Part shown: positions 1 through 8,676 of the stretch, in pieces
Numbering within the stretch: position 1 is the stretch's first letter
How the letters are laid out: each line of letters opens with the position of its first letter
Assembly: GCA_002428405.1 (NCBI GenBank)
Contig: DIWD01000037.1
Span: 6,799 to 32,912 of the forward strand
Length of the DNA: 26,114 nucleotides
Source of the DNA: a bacterium UBA6115
GTDB lineage: Bacteria > Bacillota_A > Clostridia > Christensenellales > Aristaeellaceae
Direction of reading: 5' to 3'
Notes under the pieces: generated by a model
Databases searched by the model: none
What the model was told of the DNA's origin: nothing
The model's input: the letters and a program-made list of their open reading frames with translations, nothing else
Program-made: the position numbers and the translations under genes

Positions 1-1338
1 TCCACGCTGATGAAAATCCTTTCGGGCGTCTACGAAAAAGACAGCGGGACCATCGAGTTTGACGGGAAAGTCATAGAGCACACCACCCCCGTCCAGGCGC
101 TGCGGCGGGGGCTGAGCATCATCTACCAGGAGTTCAACCTTGTCAACTCCATGTCGGTGGGCGAGAACATTTACCTGGGCCGCTTCAGGGAGATGGGCGG
201 GATGCGCGGCGTGCACAAAAAAGCGCGCGCGCTGCTGGACAGCATCGGCAGCAGGATCAACACCTATTCCAAGGTCGGCGAACTGAGCGCGTCGGAAATG
301 CAGATCGTGGAAATCACAAAGGCATTATCATTTGATTCCAAGCTTATCATCATGGACGAGCCCTCCAGCTCCCTGACCTCAGAGGAACTCAAACAGCTCG
401 GTAAGATCATCAACCAGCTGCGGGACAATGGCATCTCCACCATCTATATCAGCCATAAACTGGATGAGATTTTTGAATACTGCGACATCGTGACCGTCAT
501 GCGCGACGGCTGCGTGATCGATTCCCGTCCGGTCAATGAGATAACGCGCAGCGAGATGATCGAGAAGATGGTCGGGCGGACCATCGACAACGAATACCCC
601 CCGCGGATGCACTGTGTCGGCGGGCCGCTGCTGGAGGTCAAAAATCTCAGCACCCGCAAGCTGCACGACGTCAGCTTCACCCTGAATAAAGGCGAGATCC
701 TGGGATTTGTGGGGCTGGTGGGCGCGGGGCGGACAGAAATCGTCCGGGCGGTCTACGGCGCGGACAAGGTCAAAAGTCATACCCTGTGCCTGAGCGGAAA
801 GCACATCAGGGTCCGCAGCCCCAAGGAGGCGATGGTCGCCGGCATGGGCCTGCTGCCTGAGGACCGCAAGCGCGAAGGCCTGATCCTCCCGTTCTCCGTT
901 CAGGCCAACATCACCATGGCTTCCCTGGACCGGCTGACCAGGCACGGCATCATCGACAGGTCAAAAGAGCGGGAGATCGGCGGACGTCAGATCAAGAACC
1001 TGAACATCAAGACGCCCTCCGCCCAGACAAAAACGAACAGCCTGTCCGGCGGAAACCAGCAGAAGTGCATCGTGGGCCGCTGGCTGGAACTGGATCCCCA
1101 AATCCTGATCCTTGACGAACCCACCCGGGGGATCGATGTGGGCGCCAAATATGAGATCTATACGCTGATGAACAAAATCGTTGAAGCGGGCGGCTCGATC
1201 ATCATGATCTCCTCCGAGCTTCCCGAGGTTCTCAACATGAGCAACCGTGTCCTGACGATCTGCGAGGGCAGAGTCACCGGCGAATTCAACCCCGAGACCG
1301 CCTCTGCCACGGAAATCATGAGCAGGGCGATCGGCTGA
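1..1338 (+). CDS. Sugar ABC transporter ATP-binding protein, RbsA-like (5' end outside window)
   Basis: This is the cytoplasmic ATPase of a ribose-type carbohydrate importer. The reading frame is open from base 1, which encodes the Ser-Thr of the first Walker A motif, so the true start lies upstream. Both nucleotide-binding domains are visible. The first has the signature LSASEMQ and Walker B LIIMDEP. The second has the degenerate Walker A GLVGAGRTE (lysine replaced by arginine, usual in the second half of RbsA/MglA proteins), the signature LSGGNQQK, and ILILDEPTRGIDVGAK. The stop is 17 bases before the first permease gene, so they form one operon. The periplasmic-type sugar-binding protein is not in the window and is probably upstream. 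The family call is firm; the sugar cannot be told from sequence. Confidence 0.95.
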   Translation, partial: STLMKILSGVYEKDSGTIEFDGKVIEHTTPVQALRRGLSIIYQEFNLVNSMSVGENIYLGRFREMGGMRGVHKKARALLDSIGSRINTYSKVGELSASEMQIVEITKALSFDSKLIIMDEPSSSLTSEELKQLGKIINQLRDNGISTIYISHKLDEIFEYCDIVTVMRDGCVIDSRPVNEITRSEMIEKMVGRTIDNEYPPRMHCVGGPLLEVKNLSTRKLHDVSFTLNKGEILGFVGLVGAGRTEIVRAVYGADKVKSHTLCLSGKHIRVRSPKEAMVAGMGLLPEDRKREGLILPFSVQANITMASLDRLTRHGIIDRSKEREIGGRQIKNLNIKTPSAQTKTNSLSGGNQQKCIVGRWLELDPQILILDEPTRGIDVGAKYEIYTLMNKIVEAGGSIIMISSELPEVLNMSNRVLTICEGRVTGEFNPETASATEIMSRAIG

Positions 1339-1355
1339 GTGCAAAGGGCCGCAAG

Positions 1356-2318
1356 ATGAGAAACGAAAACAAGCTCCTGCGATTTTTCAACCAGAACCTC
1401 GTTCTGCTTGGAATCATTGTGCTGGTCACAATGACCGCGATCATACAGCCAAAGTTCCTGATGGCCCGCAACCTGACCAACATCCTCCGTCAGATGACGT
1501 CCCTCGCCTTTGTGGCGCTGGGCATGACCTTTGTCATCATCGGCGGATTCATCGACCTCTCGGTCGTGGGTATGGTATCGCTGGTCAGCGTCATCACGGC
1601 ATCCCTGATCAACCCGCTGGGGCAGGTGGGCGCGCTGCTGTGCGGCCTTCTGGCGGGCGCCCTGCTGGGATACCTCAATGGCACCATCCTGACCAAGTTC
1701 GGCGCCACCATCCAGGCGGAAGTGCTTTTCATCACCTATGGCATGAGTTCCGTCTTCATCGCGGTGGGCCTGCTGGTCACCAACGCGGAGACGCTGCGCA
1801 TCGCGCGGTCCACCAAACCTTATGACATGTTCACCGCGATCGGTTCGGGCAGCTTCTACGGCATCCCCATCTCCATCCTCATTTTCGCCGTGGTCCTGGC
1901 CATCATGTATTTCTTCCAGACCAGGACGCTGGCAGGCCGGTCCATCAGCCTGATGGGCGGCAACAAGACGGCCGCCTATCTGTGCGGATTCAACATCAAC
2001 CGCACCATGCAGATGGTCTATACCATCAACGGGCTGATGTCCGCCTTCGGATCCATCGTCCTGATGTCACGGGTGACCACCGCGACAGCGACGCTTGGCA
2101 CCGGCTACGAAGCCAACGCGATCCTGTGCGTCGTAGTGGGCGGCACGACGCTCGCGGGCGGAAAGGGAAATGTCCTGCGCACCCTTCTGGGCGTGTTCCT
2201 GATCACCCTGCTGTCCAACTGCATGAACCTTTTGGGACTGTCCACCTATATGCAGACGATCACAAACGGCGCGGTGCTGGTCACCGCCATCTGGCTTGAC
2301 AACCGGAAACGTCAGTAG
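1356..2318 (+). CDS. Sugar ABC transporter permease, RbsC-like (first of two)
   Basis: A 320-residue integral membrane permease of the BPD_transp_2 (RbsC/LsrC) family. Hydrophobic segments run through the whole protein. The region around residues 55-75 (FVALGMTFVIIGGFIDLS) matches the family's conserved G-x-D/F-LSVG loop. GGTTLAGGKGN near residue 270 is the cytoplasmic coupling-loop pattern of these permeases. It starts just after the ATPase and ends 11 bases before the second permease. The two permeases are clearly different, so the channel is probably a heterodimer, as in LsrC/LsrD, rather than an RbsC homodimer. The substrate is unknown, most likely a sugar or sugar-like compound. Confidence 0.92.
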   Translation: MRNENKLLRFFNQNLVLLGIIVLVTMTAIIQPKFLMARNLTNILRQMTSLAFVALGMTFVIIGGFIDLSVVGMVSLVSVITASLINPLGQVGALLCGLLAGALLGYLNGTILTKFGATIQAEVLFITYGMSSVFIAVGLLVTNAETLRIARSTKPYDMFTAIGSGSFYGIPISILIFAVVLAIMYFFQTRTLAGRSISLMGGNKTAAYLCGFNINRTMQMVYTINGLMSAFGSIVLMSRVTTATATLGTGYEANAILCVVVGGTTLAGGKGNVLRTLLGVFLITLLSNCMNLLGLSTYMQTITNGAVLVTAIWLDNRKRQ

Positions 2319-2329
2319 GTGATGACGAG

Positions 2330-3295
2330 ATGAAGATGACAGCAGTATTAAACAGGGTCTGGAAGTCCCTCTCACGGCAGAAGGCAATCCTCGCGATCAT
2401 CTCCCTGGTCACGCTGATGCTGTTTTTTGACACCAATTTCTTCACTCCATACAACTGGCTGGACATGCTCCGCTCAACAGCCATCATAGAGATCATCGGC
2501 TTTGGCGTGACGGTGGTGGTGATCTGCGGCGCCTGTGACCTGTCAGTCGGAGGGACCATGAGCATCGGCGGCATCCTGGCCATCATGACGGTCAACGCCG
2601 GCTATCCTTTCTGGCTTGCTTTCCTGGCGGGCACCCTGAGCGGTGCCCTGGTCGGCCTTGTGAACGGGTTCCTGGTGGTGCATCAGAAGACGGAACCTTT
2701 TATCATCACCCTGGGCATGGGCATGCTGCTCAAGGGCGTCGCCCAGCAGCTGACCAACGCCAGCCCGCTCTCCAGCAGGAACATGGAGTTCATGAAGATT
2801 TCAAACCAGCAGTTCTTCGGCATCCCCTCCCTGGTTATCTACATGGCGGTGCTGCTGGTCGCCTTCTTCTGCCTGCTCAGGTTCACAGGCTACGGCAGGA
2901 ACTGCTACGCCATCGGCGGCAACTATGAGGTCGCCAAGAACTCAGGCATCAACGTCGTGCGGACCAAGTGGATCGCCTTTGTCATCAGCGGCAGCACGGC
3001 GGCCCTGGCAGGCGTGCTGCTGTCCTCCCGGATGAACACCGGTTCCTCCATCTACGGGGATACCACGGGCATGCTGGTCAACTGCGGCATCGTGATCGGC
3101 GGCACCTCCTTTGCCGGCGGCATCGGGGGCATCTATGAGAGCTTCATCGGGCTGTTCGTCATCCAGCTGATCACCAACAGCATGGGGATGCTGGGCATCG
3201 GCGGCTATTCGCAGCAGCTCATCCGCGGCATCATCATCGTGCTCATCATCGGCATGGACTGCTACGCCAGAAAGCGCAAACGCGAAGCGGTATAG
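2330..3295 (+). CDS. Sugar ABC transporter permease, RbsC-like (second of two)
   Basis: A 321-residue multi-spanning membrane protein of the same permease family as the gene before it. Hallmarks are VVICGACDLSVGGTMSIGG near residues 60-80, NSGINVVRTKW near residue 205, and GGTSFAGGIGG near residue 260, the loop that contacts the ATPase. It begins after an AGGTGATG ribosome-binding region. It is the last gene of the transporter operon, because a strong intrinsic terminator follows 43 bases downstream. No substrate-binding or catabolic gene follows on this strand. The link to the glycyl-radical locus downstream is therefore by proximity only. Confidence 0.92.
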   Translation: MKMTAVLNRVWKSLSRQKAILAIISLVTLMLFFDTNFFTPYNWLDMLRSTAIIEIIGFGVTVVVICGACDLSVGGTMSIGGILAIMTVNAGYPFWLAFLAGTLSGALVGLVNGFLVVHQKTEPFIITLGMGMLLKGVAQQLTNASPLSSRNMEFMKISNQQFFGIPSLVIYMAVLLVAFFCLLRFTGYGRNCYAIGGNYEVAKNSGINVVRTKWIAFVISGSTAALAGVLLSSRMNTGSSIYGDTTGMLVNCGIVIGGTSFAGGIGGIYESFIGLFVIQLITNSMGMLGIGGYSQQLIRGIIIVLIIGMDCYARKRKREAV

Positions 3296-3337
3296 CCAGT
3301 TTCCCCGTCCGCCGCTGATCATCATTGGATATGGACA

Positions 3338-3368
3338 GCGCCCCGGCTCTCAGGCCGGGGCGCTTTTT
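3338..3368 (+). terminator. Intrinsic terminator of the sugar transporter operon
   Basis: A GC-rich stem, GCGCCCCGG pairing with CCGGGGCGC across a short loop, is followed directly by TTTTT. It lies 43 bases after the last permease stop codon and is the expected end of that transcript. Confidence 0.9.
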
Positions 3369-3447
3369 ATTCTTTCCTCGGGCAGGCGTCATGCCTTATA
3401 ATATAAAAAGCATTGACGCATCGGGAAAATATATATGATTCCGGGGT

Positions 3448-3492
3448 CCGGGGAGAAACTCCCCGGGCGGGGTTTGGGGATGCGGTCCCCAA
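3448..3492. repeat. Two adjacent perfect hairpins downstream of the glycyl-radical enzyme gene
   Basis: CCGGGGAG-AAA-CTCCCCGG (3448-3466) and TTGGGGA-TGCGG-TCCCCAA (3474-3492) are two perfect stem-loops 7 bases apart. They lie between the convergent transporter operon and glycyl-radical enzyme gene, past the latter's stop codon. Neither has a clean T-run on the minus strand. They may act as a weak terminator or mRNA 3'-end stabiliser, or be a dispersed palindromic intergenic repeat. Nothing else was recognised in 3369-3543. Confidence 0.5.
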
Positions 3493-3543
3493 TCGTCCTC
3501 AGATACTCCTCTGACAGAGCACTCAGGTTTTGCATTCGTATTA

Positions 3544-5946
3544 TCAGATGGATTGCTCCGTCCGCTCGATGATGTCGTCCTGGGTCTGGCGTGAGAGCGA
3601 ATTGAAGAACGCGCTGTAGCCCGCAACGCGCACGATGAGGTCGCGGTGTTTTTCCGGGTGCTTCTGGGCATCCCTGAGCACCTCGCGGCTGACGACGTTG
3701 TACTGCACGTGGAAGCCGTGCAGGGTATCAAAAAAGGTTCTCAACAGCAGGATGAGCTTGTCCCGGTTTTCAACTCGCTCGAGCATTTGCGGCGTCACTT
3801 TCTGGTTGAGCAGGACGCCGCCTGTGATTTCCTCCGTGGGCAGTTTGGAGACGGACTTGAACACGGCGGTAGGTCCGTTCCTATCCATGGAATGGCTGGG
3901 TGAGCAGCCCTCCGCAAGGGGTTCCCCCGCCCGGCGTCCGTCCGGCGTTGCTAGGGTGCCCGCCCCCTGGGGGATGTTGGCGGATATGGAACTGGTGCCC
4001 GCGTAGTAGATCCCGCCGATGGGCCCGCGCCCGTAGCGGGTGTTGTGGTATTTCTTTATTTCGTCGATATAGCTGCCATAGGCTTCCCGCAGCAACAGGT
4101 CAACATAGTCGTCGTCATTGCCGTATTTGGGCGCGCCGTCCGTCAGGATAGACTGGACCGCCTCACCTTTTTCCCCTTCGAAATTGGTTTTCAGGGCGTC
4201 CCACAGTTCCGACGGCGTCAGGCGCCGGTCCTCAAACACACACTTCCTGATCGCGGCCAGCGAGTCGGCCAGGTTCGCGATGCCCACCTGCAGGTCGCTG
4301 ATGAAATCGTATACCGCGCCGCCTTCCTTCAGGTTCAGGCCGCGTCCGATACAGTCATCGCACAGCGCGCTTAAGAGGATGTCCGCGGTGTCACGTTCCA
4401 GGGTCAAATCCGCGCAGCTGTCAATGATGACCGCCTGGCGGGCAAACTCACGGATCACCTGGTCCCATGCCGCCATCACCTGGGAGAAGTCCGTCATCTC
4501 CGTAAAGTGGCCGGTTTTCCCGCACACGCGCTGTCCGCTTTCAGGGTCGACCCCGTCGTTCATGGCGATGAGGAGGGATTTGGGGAAATTGATGAAGCTC
4601 ATCCCGGTGACGCGATAGCCCCACTTCCCGGGCACGGCCACTTCAACGCACCCGATGGCGGAATAGTTGTAGGCGTCCTCACGGCTGACCCCTTTGTCAA
4701 TGAAGCTGGGAATGATGATCTCATCGTTGTTGAAGGCGGGCATGCCGATCCCCAGGCGCACCAGCTCGATGCATTTGCGCATGAACGCGTCTGTCAGCCC
4801 GGCGTGGTAGCGTACGGTCAGGTTGGGCTGCGGCAGCCGGACCTGGGCGACGCTGTCGAGGATCATGTAGGTGAAGTCATTGACCGCGTCCTTTCCGTCA
4901 GCCGTCTGCCCGGCTACCGTTACGTTCTGGTAAAGCGGGCTACCGGCGGAAAAGCGCGTATGGGACCAGGGCCGGATCTTGTTGATCGACAGGGTCTTCA
5001 GCCACAGGTTGTCCAGCAGCTCGACGGCCCTCTCCCGCGTGGTCCGCCCGGCCGCCAGGTCCGACTGGTAAAAGGGGTTCAGGTACTGGTCCATGCGGCC
5101 GTAGGACAGCGAATGGCCGTTGCTCTCGATCTGAAGGATGCAGTGAACCAGCCAGACGCTCTGGATGGCTTCGCGCAGGTTGCCGGCCGGCTGCATGGGC
5201 ACCTTGCGCAGGATCCCTGCCATTTCCAGAAGTTCACCGGCGCGCTGCGGTCCCGCTTTTCCGGCTTCCGCTTCCGCCAGGATCGCGTAGCGCCCGGCAA
5301 AGCGTTCCACCGCGTCGATCACAAGGATGATGGCGCGGTAAAAATATCCCTTGGCGATGTTGGCGTGTTCGGTAAAGTCCAGCGACTGCAGCTTCTCCCT
5401 GGAGCGGGCTCTGTAATCATCCAGTCCCCGGTTGATCAGACCGGTGTAATCCGCGGCAACGTGCGCGTCCCCGGAGGTGATGTTTCCCTCCGCCTTGATG
5501 ATGCCAAGGTCATACAGCAGCCTGGCCTGGGGCGGGAAGGACGCGAGGCCGCGATCCTTGACCGTGTTGTTCTTCCAGAACGGCGCGATTTCACGGAGCG
5601 ACTCCTTGGTCTGCTCATCGATCTGGAAACTGTCCCCGTCGCGCTTGTCAAACTCATCCAGCTCCCTGATCACCCAGTCCATCGCGTACTCGGGAAAAAT
5701 GGGCGCCGCGCGGTTGGCGGAGGCCTGGTTCCCTGCCAGCAGCGTTTCCGGCTCAATGTAGATGGTCATATGGTCCAGGATGTTGGCCAGCATCATCGCC
5801 CGCTTGATGGCCAGCGGCTGGTGAAGATGCTCCTGATAGGCCTCGGTCGTCAGGATGGCGCGCTGTGCGCACACGCGCGGCTTTTCGCTGAGCATTTTCT
5901 CGCGGTACGCCTTGATCCTCTCCGTCATGCTGCCAAACCCGTCCAT
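3544..5946 (-). CDS. Glycyl-radical enzyme, PflD/diol-dehydratase-like
   Basis: An 800-residue glycyl-radical enzyme, the usual length of the family. The active-site cysteine is in IGCVEVAVPGK (Cys433, Glu435), and the radical-bearing glycine is in RVAGYS near the C-terminus (Gly776). A single Cys followed by V-E is the pattern of the dehydratase/lyase branch (glycerol, propanediol, choline, hydroxyproline enzymes). True pyruvate formate-lyase has a Cys-Cys pair instead. These enzymes work in anaerobic cytoplasm and need a radical-SAM activase, which is encoded nearby on the other strand. The gene is 58 bases downstream of the DeoR-type regulator on the same strand, so the two are probably co-transcribed. 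The start is supported by GGAGAAAAGG upstream of ATG. The substrate is undetermined; the context suggests a sugar-derived polyol or acid. Confidence 0.93.
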   Translation of the reverse strand: MDGFGSMTERIKAYREKMLSEKPRVCAQRAILTTEAYQEHLHQPLAIKRAMMLANILDHMTIYIEPETLLAGNQASANRAAPIFPEYAMDWVIRELDEFDKRDGDSFQIDEQTKESLREIAPFWKNNTVKDRGLASFPPQARLLYDLGIIKAEGNITSGDAHVAADYTGLINRGLDDYRARSREKLQSLDFTEHANIAKGYFYRAIILVIDAVERFAGRYAILAEAEAGKAGPQRAGELLEMAGILRKVPMQPAGNLREAIQSVWLVHCILQIESNGHSLSYGRMDQYLNPFYQSDLAAGRTTRERAVELLDNLWLKTLSINKIRPWSHTRFSAGSPLYQNVTVAGQTADGKDAVNDFTYMILDSVAQVRLPQPNLTVRYHAGLTDAFMRKCIELVRLGIGMPAFNNDEIIIPSFIDKGVSREDAYNYSAIGCVEVAVPGKWGYRVTGMSFINFPKSLLIAMNDGVDPESGQRVCGKTGHFTEMTDFSQVMAAWDQVIREFARQAVIIDSCADLTLERDTADILLSALCDDCIGRGLNLKEGGAVYDFISDLQVGIANLADSLAAIRKCVFEDRRLTPSELWDALKTNFEGEKGEAVQSILTDGAPKYGNDDDYVDLLLREAYGSYIDEIKKYHNTRYGRGPIGGIYYAGTSSISANIPQGAGTLATPDGRRAGEPLAEGCSPSHSMDRNGPTAVFKSVSKLPTEEITGGVLLNQKVTPQMLERVENRDKLILLLRTFFDTLHGFHVQYNVVSREVLRDAQKHPEKHRDLIVRVAGYSAFFNSLSRQTQDDIIERTEQSI

Positions 5947-6004
5947 CGCCTTTTCTCCATTCTTCCTCTTGATGATCTGGATGTTTCTGCCGAATATGTG
6001 TCGC

Positions 6005-6751
6005 CTATGCTTTCAGGACAGCAACGCCCCTGTCCAGGAGGAACCGCTCGGTTTCTTCCGGGATGCCTTCGTCTGTATAGACGGCGCTGACTTCGCGGAC
6101 CTCAAGCAGGGGAACGACCCCCTGACTGTTGAACTTCCGTGATTCCGTGAGGACAACCGCCCGGCTTGACTGCCGCCGCATCGCGCGCACGGCCTCGGCC
6201 CTCATCATGTCGCTGCCGGTGAATCCGTTGGCAGTCGAGAAGCCGTCTGTTCCGACAAACAGCTTGTCCACAAAAAACTGTCCCGCGCAAATCCGGACAA
6301 GGGGGCCGACCAGCACCTGGGAGGCCGGCTGATAACTTCCGCCCAGGAGAACGACTTTCACGCCGGGCGCGGAGCGCAGGAAGCCCGCAATAAAGGCGGA
6401 ATTGGTGACGATCGTGACGCCAAGGCCTGAAAGAGCCAGCTCCTCCGCCAGAAGCGCGCAGCAGGAGCCGGATTCAATGAAAACAGTCTCCCCCGCCTGC
6501 ACGCTGGCCGCTGCAAGTTTCGCGATGCGCTTCTTCTGCTCATAATGGTATGCCAGCCTGCTGTTCAGGTCATCGCTGGAGCCAAGTACCGCCGTCCCGT
6601 GCTCGCGCCTGATCAGCCCCAGCTTTCCCAACGCATCCAAATCCTTGCGCACGGTGACTTGGGATACACCCAATAAATCCGCAAGCGCCGAAACTTCGAT
6701 CCGGCCCTGGTCCGTCAGCGCGTTGAGCAACCGCTTTTGCCTGTCAGTCAT
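6005..6751 (-). CDS. DeoR-family transcriptional regulator
   Basis: A 248-residue regulator. The N-terminal DeoR-type winged helix-turn-helix (RQKRLLNAL, then LADLLGVSQVTVRKDLDAL and the IRREHG wing) spans about residues 3-57. The DeoR C-terminal phosphosugar-sensing domain follows, with KKRIAKLAAASVQ, IESGSC and FVGTDGFS. I place the start at the ATG at 6751 because AAAGGGGG lies just before it. An in-frame upstream ATG at 6805 would run through the promoter region. It probably controls both itself with the glycyl-radical enzyme gene and the divergent activase gene, answering to a phosphorylated sugar-like intermediate. The effector is not known. Confidence 0.93.
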   Translation of the reverse strand: MTDRQKRLLNALTDQGRIEVSALADLLGVSQVTVRKDLDALGKLGLIRREHGTAVLGSSDDLNSRLAYHYEQKKRIAKLAAASVQAGETVFIESGSCCALLAEELALSGLGVTIVTNSAFIAGFLRSAPGVKVVLLGGSYQPASQVLVGPLVRICAGQFFVDKLFVGTDGFSTANGFTGSDMMRAEAVRAMRRQSSRAVVLTESRKFNSQGVVPLLEVREVSAVYTDEGIPEETERFLLDRGVAVLKA

Positions 6752-6792
6752 CGGAGCGCCCCCTTTCACAATCCTATTATAGAAGAGAGCCA

Positions 6793-6834
6793 TTTCGTTT
6801 GTCAATGTTTAAAGTTTCATTTGTAACTTATAAT
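6793..6834. promoter_or_regulatory. Divergent control region with repeated candidate DeoR operators and a TATAAT box
   Basis: TTTCGTTTGTCAA (from 6793) and TTTCATTTGTAAC (from 6815) are direct repeats 22 bases apart, two helical turns. A weaker third copy, ATTCGTTTACAG, begins at 6852. A TATAAT box at 6829-6834 faces the activase gene, but no good -35 box lies at 17 bases. The position between two divergent genes, one encoding a DeoR regulator, suggests these are its operators. This is inference from spacing and repetition. Confidence 0.45.
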
Positions 6835-6907
6835 GCTTGTGAATGTAATTAATTCGTTTACAGGAACAGGCCTCCATGGTATACTGGCAGCATTGGGGGT
6901 GGGATCA

Positions 6908-7663
6908 TTGGAAAACTCCGGGATCGTTTTCAACATTCAGAAATTCAGCCTTCATGACGGGCCGGGCATCCGCACGGCGGTTTTCCTCAAAGGCTGCCCG
7001 CTCCGGTGCCTCTGGTGCGCGAATCCGGAGAGCCAGTCGCCTCAAATCGAGCGGGAAAACGGCGTCACCTACGGTGAAGTGAAAACCGCGGAAGAAGTGA
7101 TGGCGATCGTCCGGCAGGACCTGCCCTTTTATGAGAAGTCAGGCGGCGGGATGACGCTGACCGGCGGAGAGCCGCTGCTGCAGCCTGATTTTTGTTATGA
7201 ACTGCTTAAATCGGCTAAAAAAGAAGGCATCAACACAGCCATTGAGACAGCAGGAGGTGTATCCTATTTGTCCTTTGAGCGCGTGATGCCTTTCACCGAC
7301 CTTTTTCTATTTGATCTGAAGCATTATGATACCAAAAAACACCGCGAAGCCACGGGAATGCCTCTTATAGAAATTGTTGATAACCTCAGCAGACTCCTGG
7401 CGTCCGGCATGGAGGTGACCGTTCGAATACCCGTCATCCCCGGATTCAACGACTCTCCGGAGGACGCGCGGGGCCTGAGCGATCTCATGGTCAGCCTGGG
7501 GGCAAAACGGGCTGATTTATTGCCATTTCACCAATTTGGCGAAAAGAAATATGCCTTGCTGAACAAGCCCTACAGTATGATGGGTTCTAAAGCGCTGCGT
7601 CCCGAAGACCTGCGTGAATATCAAAGCATTTTCTTGTCCAGGGGTATTGAATGCAATGTGTGA
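6908..7663 (+). CDS. Glycyl-radical enzyme activating protein (radical SAM)
   Basis: A 251-residue activase of the PflA type. It uses a 4Fe-4S cluster and S-adenosylmethionine to install the glycyl radical on the partner enzyme encoded at 3544-5946. The cluster motif is CPLRCLWC (C-x3-C-x2-C) near residue 30, preceded by FSLHDGPGIRTAVFLKGC, the activase hallmark. GGGMTLTGGEPLLQ and VTVRIPVIPGFN follow as expected. Length fits the short PflA class without the extra two-cluster ferredoxin insert seen in many dehydratase activases. I prefer the TTG start at 6908 because GGGGGTGGG lies 5 bases upstream; an ATG at 6833 would fall on the TATAAT box. It is divergent from the regulator and enzyme genes. 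Confidence 0.92.
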   Translation: MENSGIVFNIQKFSLHDGPGIRTAVFLKGCPLRCLWCANPESQSPQIERENGVTYGEVKTAEEVMAIVRQDLPFYEKSGGGMTLTGGEPLLQPDFCYELLKSAKKEGINTAIETAGGVSYLSFERVMPFTDLFLFDLKHYDTKKHREATGMPLIEIVDNLSRLLASGMEVTVRIPVIPGFNDSPEDARGLSDLMVSLGAKRADLLPFHQFGEKKYALLNKPYSMMGSKALRPEDLREYQSIFLSRGIECNV

Positions 7664-7991
7664 TGCCGCACGGTCATGACAAAACGCAGAACATGATCAG
7701 CTGAAATGTCAGGATGGATGTCTGGGCGCAAAGACCCCGTACCGGACGATTTACCCTCATCCGCGGCTTATTGAAAGCACAGAATTGCTGAGGCGGCCTT
7801 TTCTCCGGCAAGACGACGATGAATGATTTCCGCGGTCATAGTGCGGGATGTTTGGCCCAAATCAAAGCAGGGGAACGCAATTTCATTCTGCGGTCCAGCA
7901 ATTGATCTGCAAGGACGCCGGTTTCCTTAAATACGCCTTTGGCGAATAAGCGCAGCTAATTCAGACAGCACACACCTTGCGGCCTTGATTC
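7664..7991. other. Intergenic stretch without a recognisable gene
   Basis: These 328 bases have no ribosome site followed by a credible open frame. One plus-strand frame from about 7677 to 7822 is open without a start codon and reads like coding sequence (TPYRTIYPHPRLIEST within it). It may be a decayed gene remnant. No clear terminator was found after the activase gene. Confidence 0.4.
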
Positions 7992-8621
7992 TCATTTTTT
8001 ATATGCTCTGATAATCATTCCCTTTGGAACAATATATCCCTTGATCGGGATCCTGAATCCCTGATAATAGAAACACTCAACATCCTCAAAGCCTGATGAC
8101 TCCAGGACTTCTTTCATTTCGGCGTCGCTGTAAAGTTTCAAACTCATTTTCTCAATATCTTTTGCGTGATTTAGACCGTCATCTTTGTTATAAGCCATTT
8201 CAATGATAAGCCGGCCGCCAAACTTGAGGACGCGGAAAATCTCGCTGAGCGCTGAAAGCGGATCTTTCCAGAAGTAAAATGTCTCAATGCATGCAACTGC
8301 AGAAAAGCGTTCAGAAGACCATGGAAGAGAAATGACATCCCCCTGTCTAAAATCAGCTCTTTTGCTATTCACCAGATCATTATTGATGGCCTTCGCTAAG
8401 CTAACCATGTCCTCTGAATAATCAATACCAGCTATCTCTGATACATGCCGGGCATATTTTTTAATAAACAAACCGGAACCGAATCCGACTTCGAGATATT
8501 TATCTTCAGGAGCCAGGTCAATTATCCGCGCTGTATTCTTATAGAAATCCCTGTGGCCCCATGCCATGCCTCTTGCAACGATTCTTCCAAGGACTCCTGC
8601 AGGTTTTTTAAACTGTGACAT
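7992..8621 (-). CDS. Class I SAM-dependent methyltransferase
   Basis: A 209-residue protein with the Rossmann-like methyltransferase fold. Motif I is YLEVGFGSG (about residues 45-53), the ribose-contacting acidic residue is in IAGIDYSEDMV, and motif III/IV is in FSAVACIETFYFWKDP, with FGGRLIIEM further on. The fold is that of Methyltransf_11 proteins acting on small molecules, quinones or lipids; the substrate cannot be assigned. I chose the ATG at 8621 because a GGGAGAAAAGG ribosome site lies before it; an ATG at 8639 has none. It lies 55 bases downstream of the ferritin-like gene on the same strand and may share its transcript. Confidence 0.85.
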   Translation of the reverse strand: MSQFKKPAGVLGRIVARGMAWGHRDFYKNTARIIDLAPEDKYLEVGFGSGLFIKKYARHVSEIAGIDYSEDMVSLAKAINNDLVNSKRADFRQGDVISLPWSSERFSAVACIETFYFWKDPLSALSEIFRVLKFGGRLIIEMAYNKDDGLNHAKDIEKMSLKLYSDAEMKEVLESSGFEDVECFYYQGFRIPIKGYIVPKGMIIRAYKK

Positions 8622-8676
8622 AACCTTTTCTCCCACCATGATTATGTGAGCGATGCCAGAAGCTTATATGATTGGT

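Noticed and set aside
4507..6090. A 527-codon open frame on the plus strand opposite the glycyl-radical enzyme gene
   Set aside because: It is a mirror frame of a strongly coding, motif-complete minus-strand gene in high-GC DNA. It has no ribosome site or recognisable domain.
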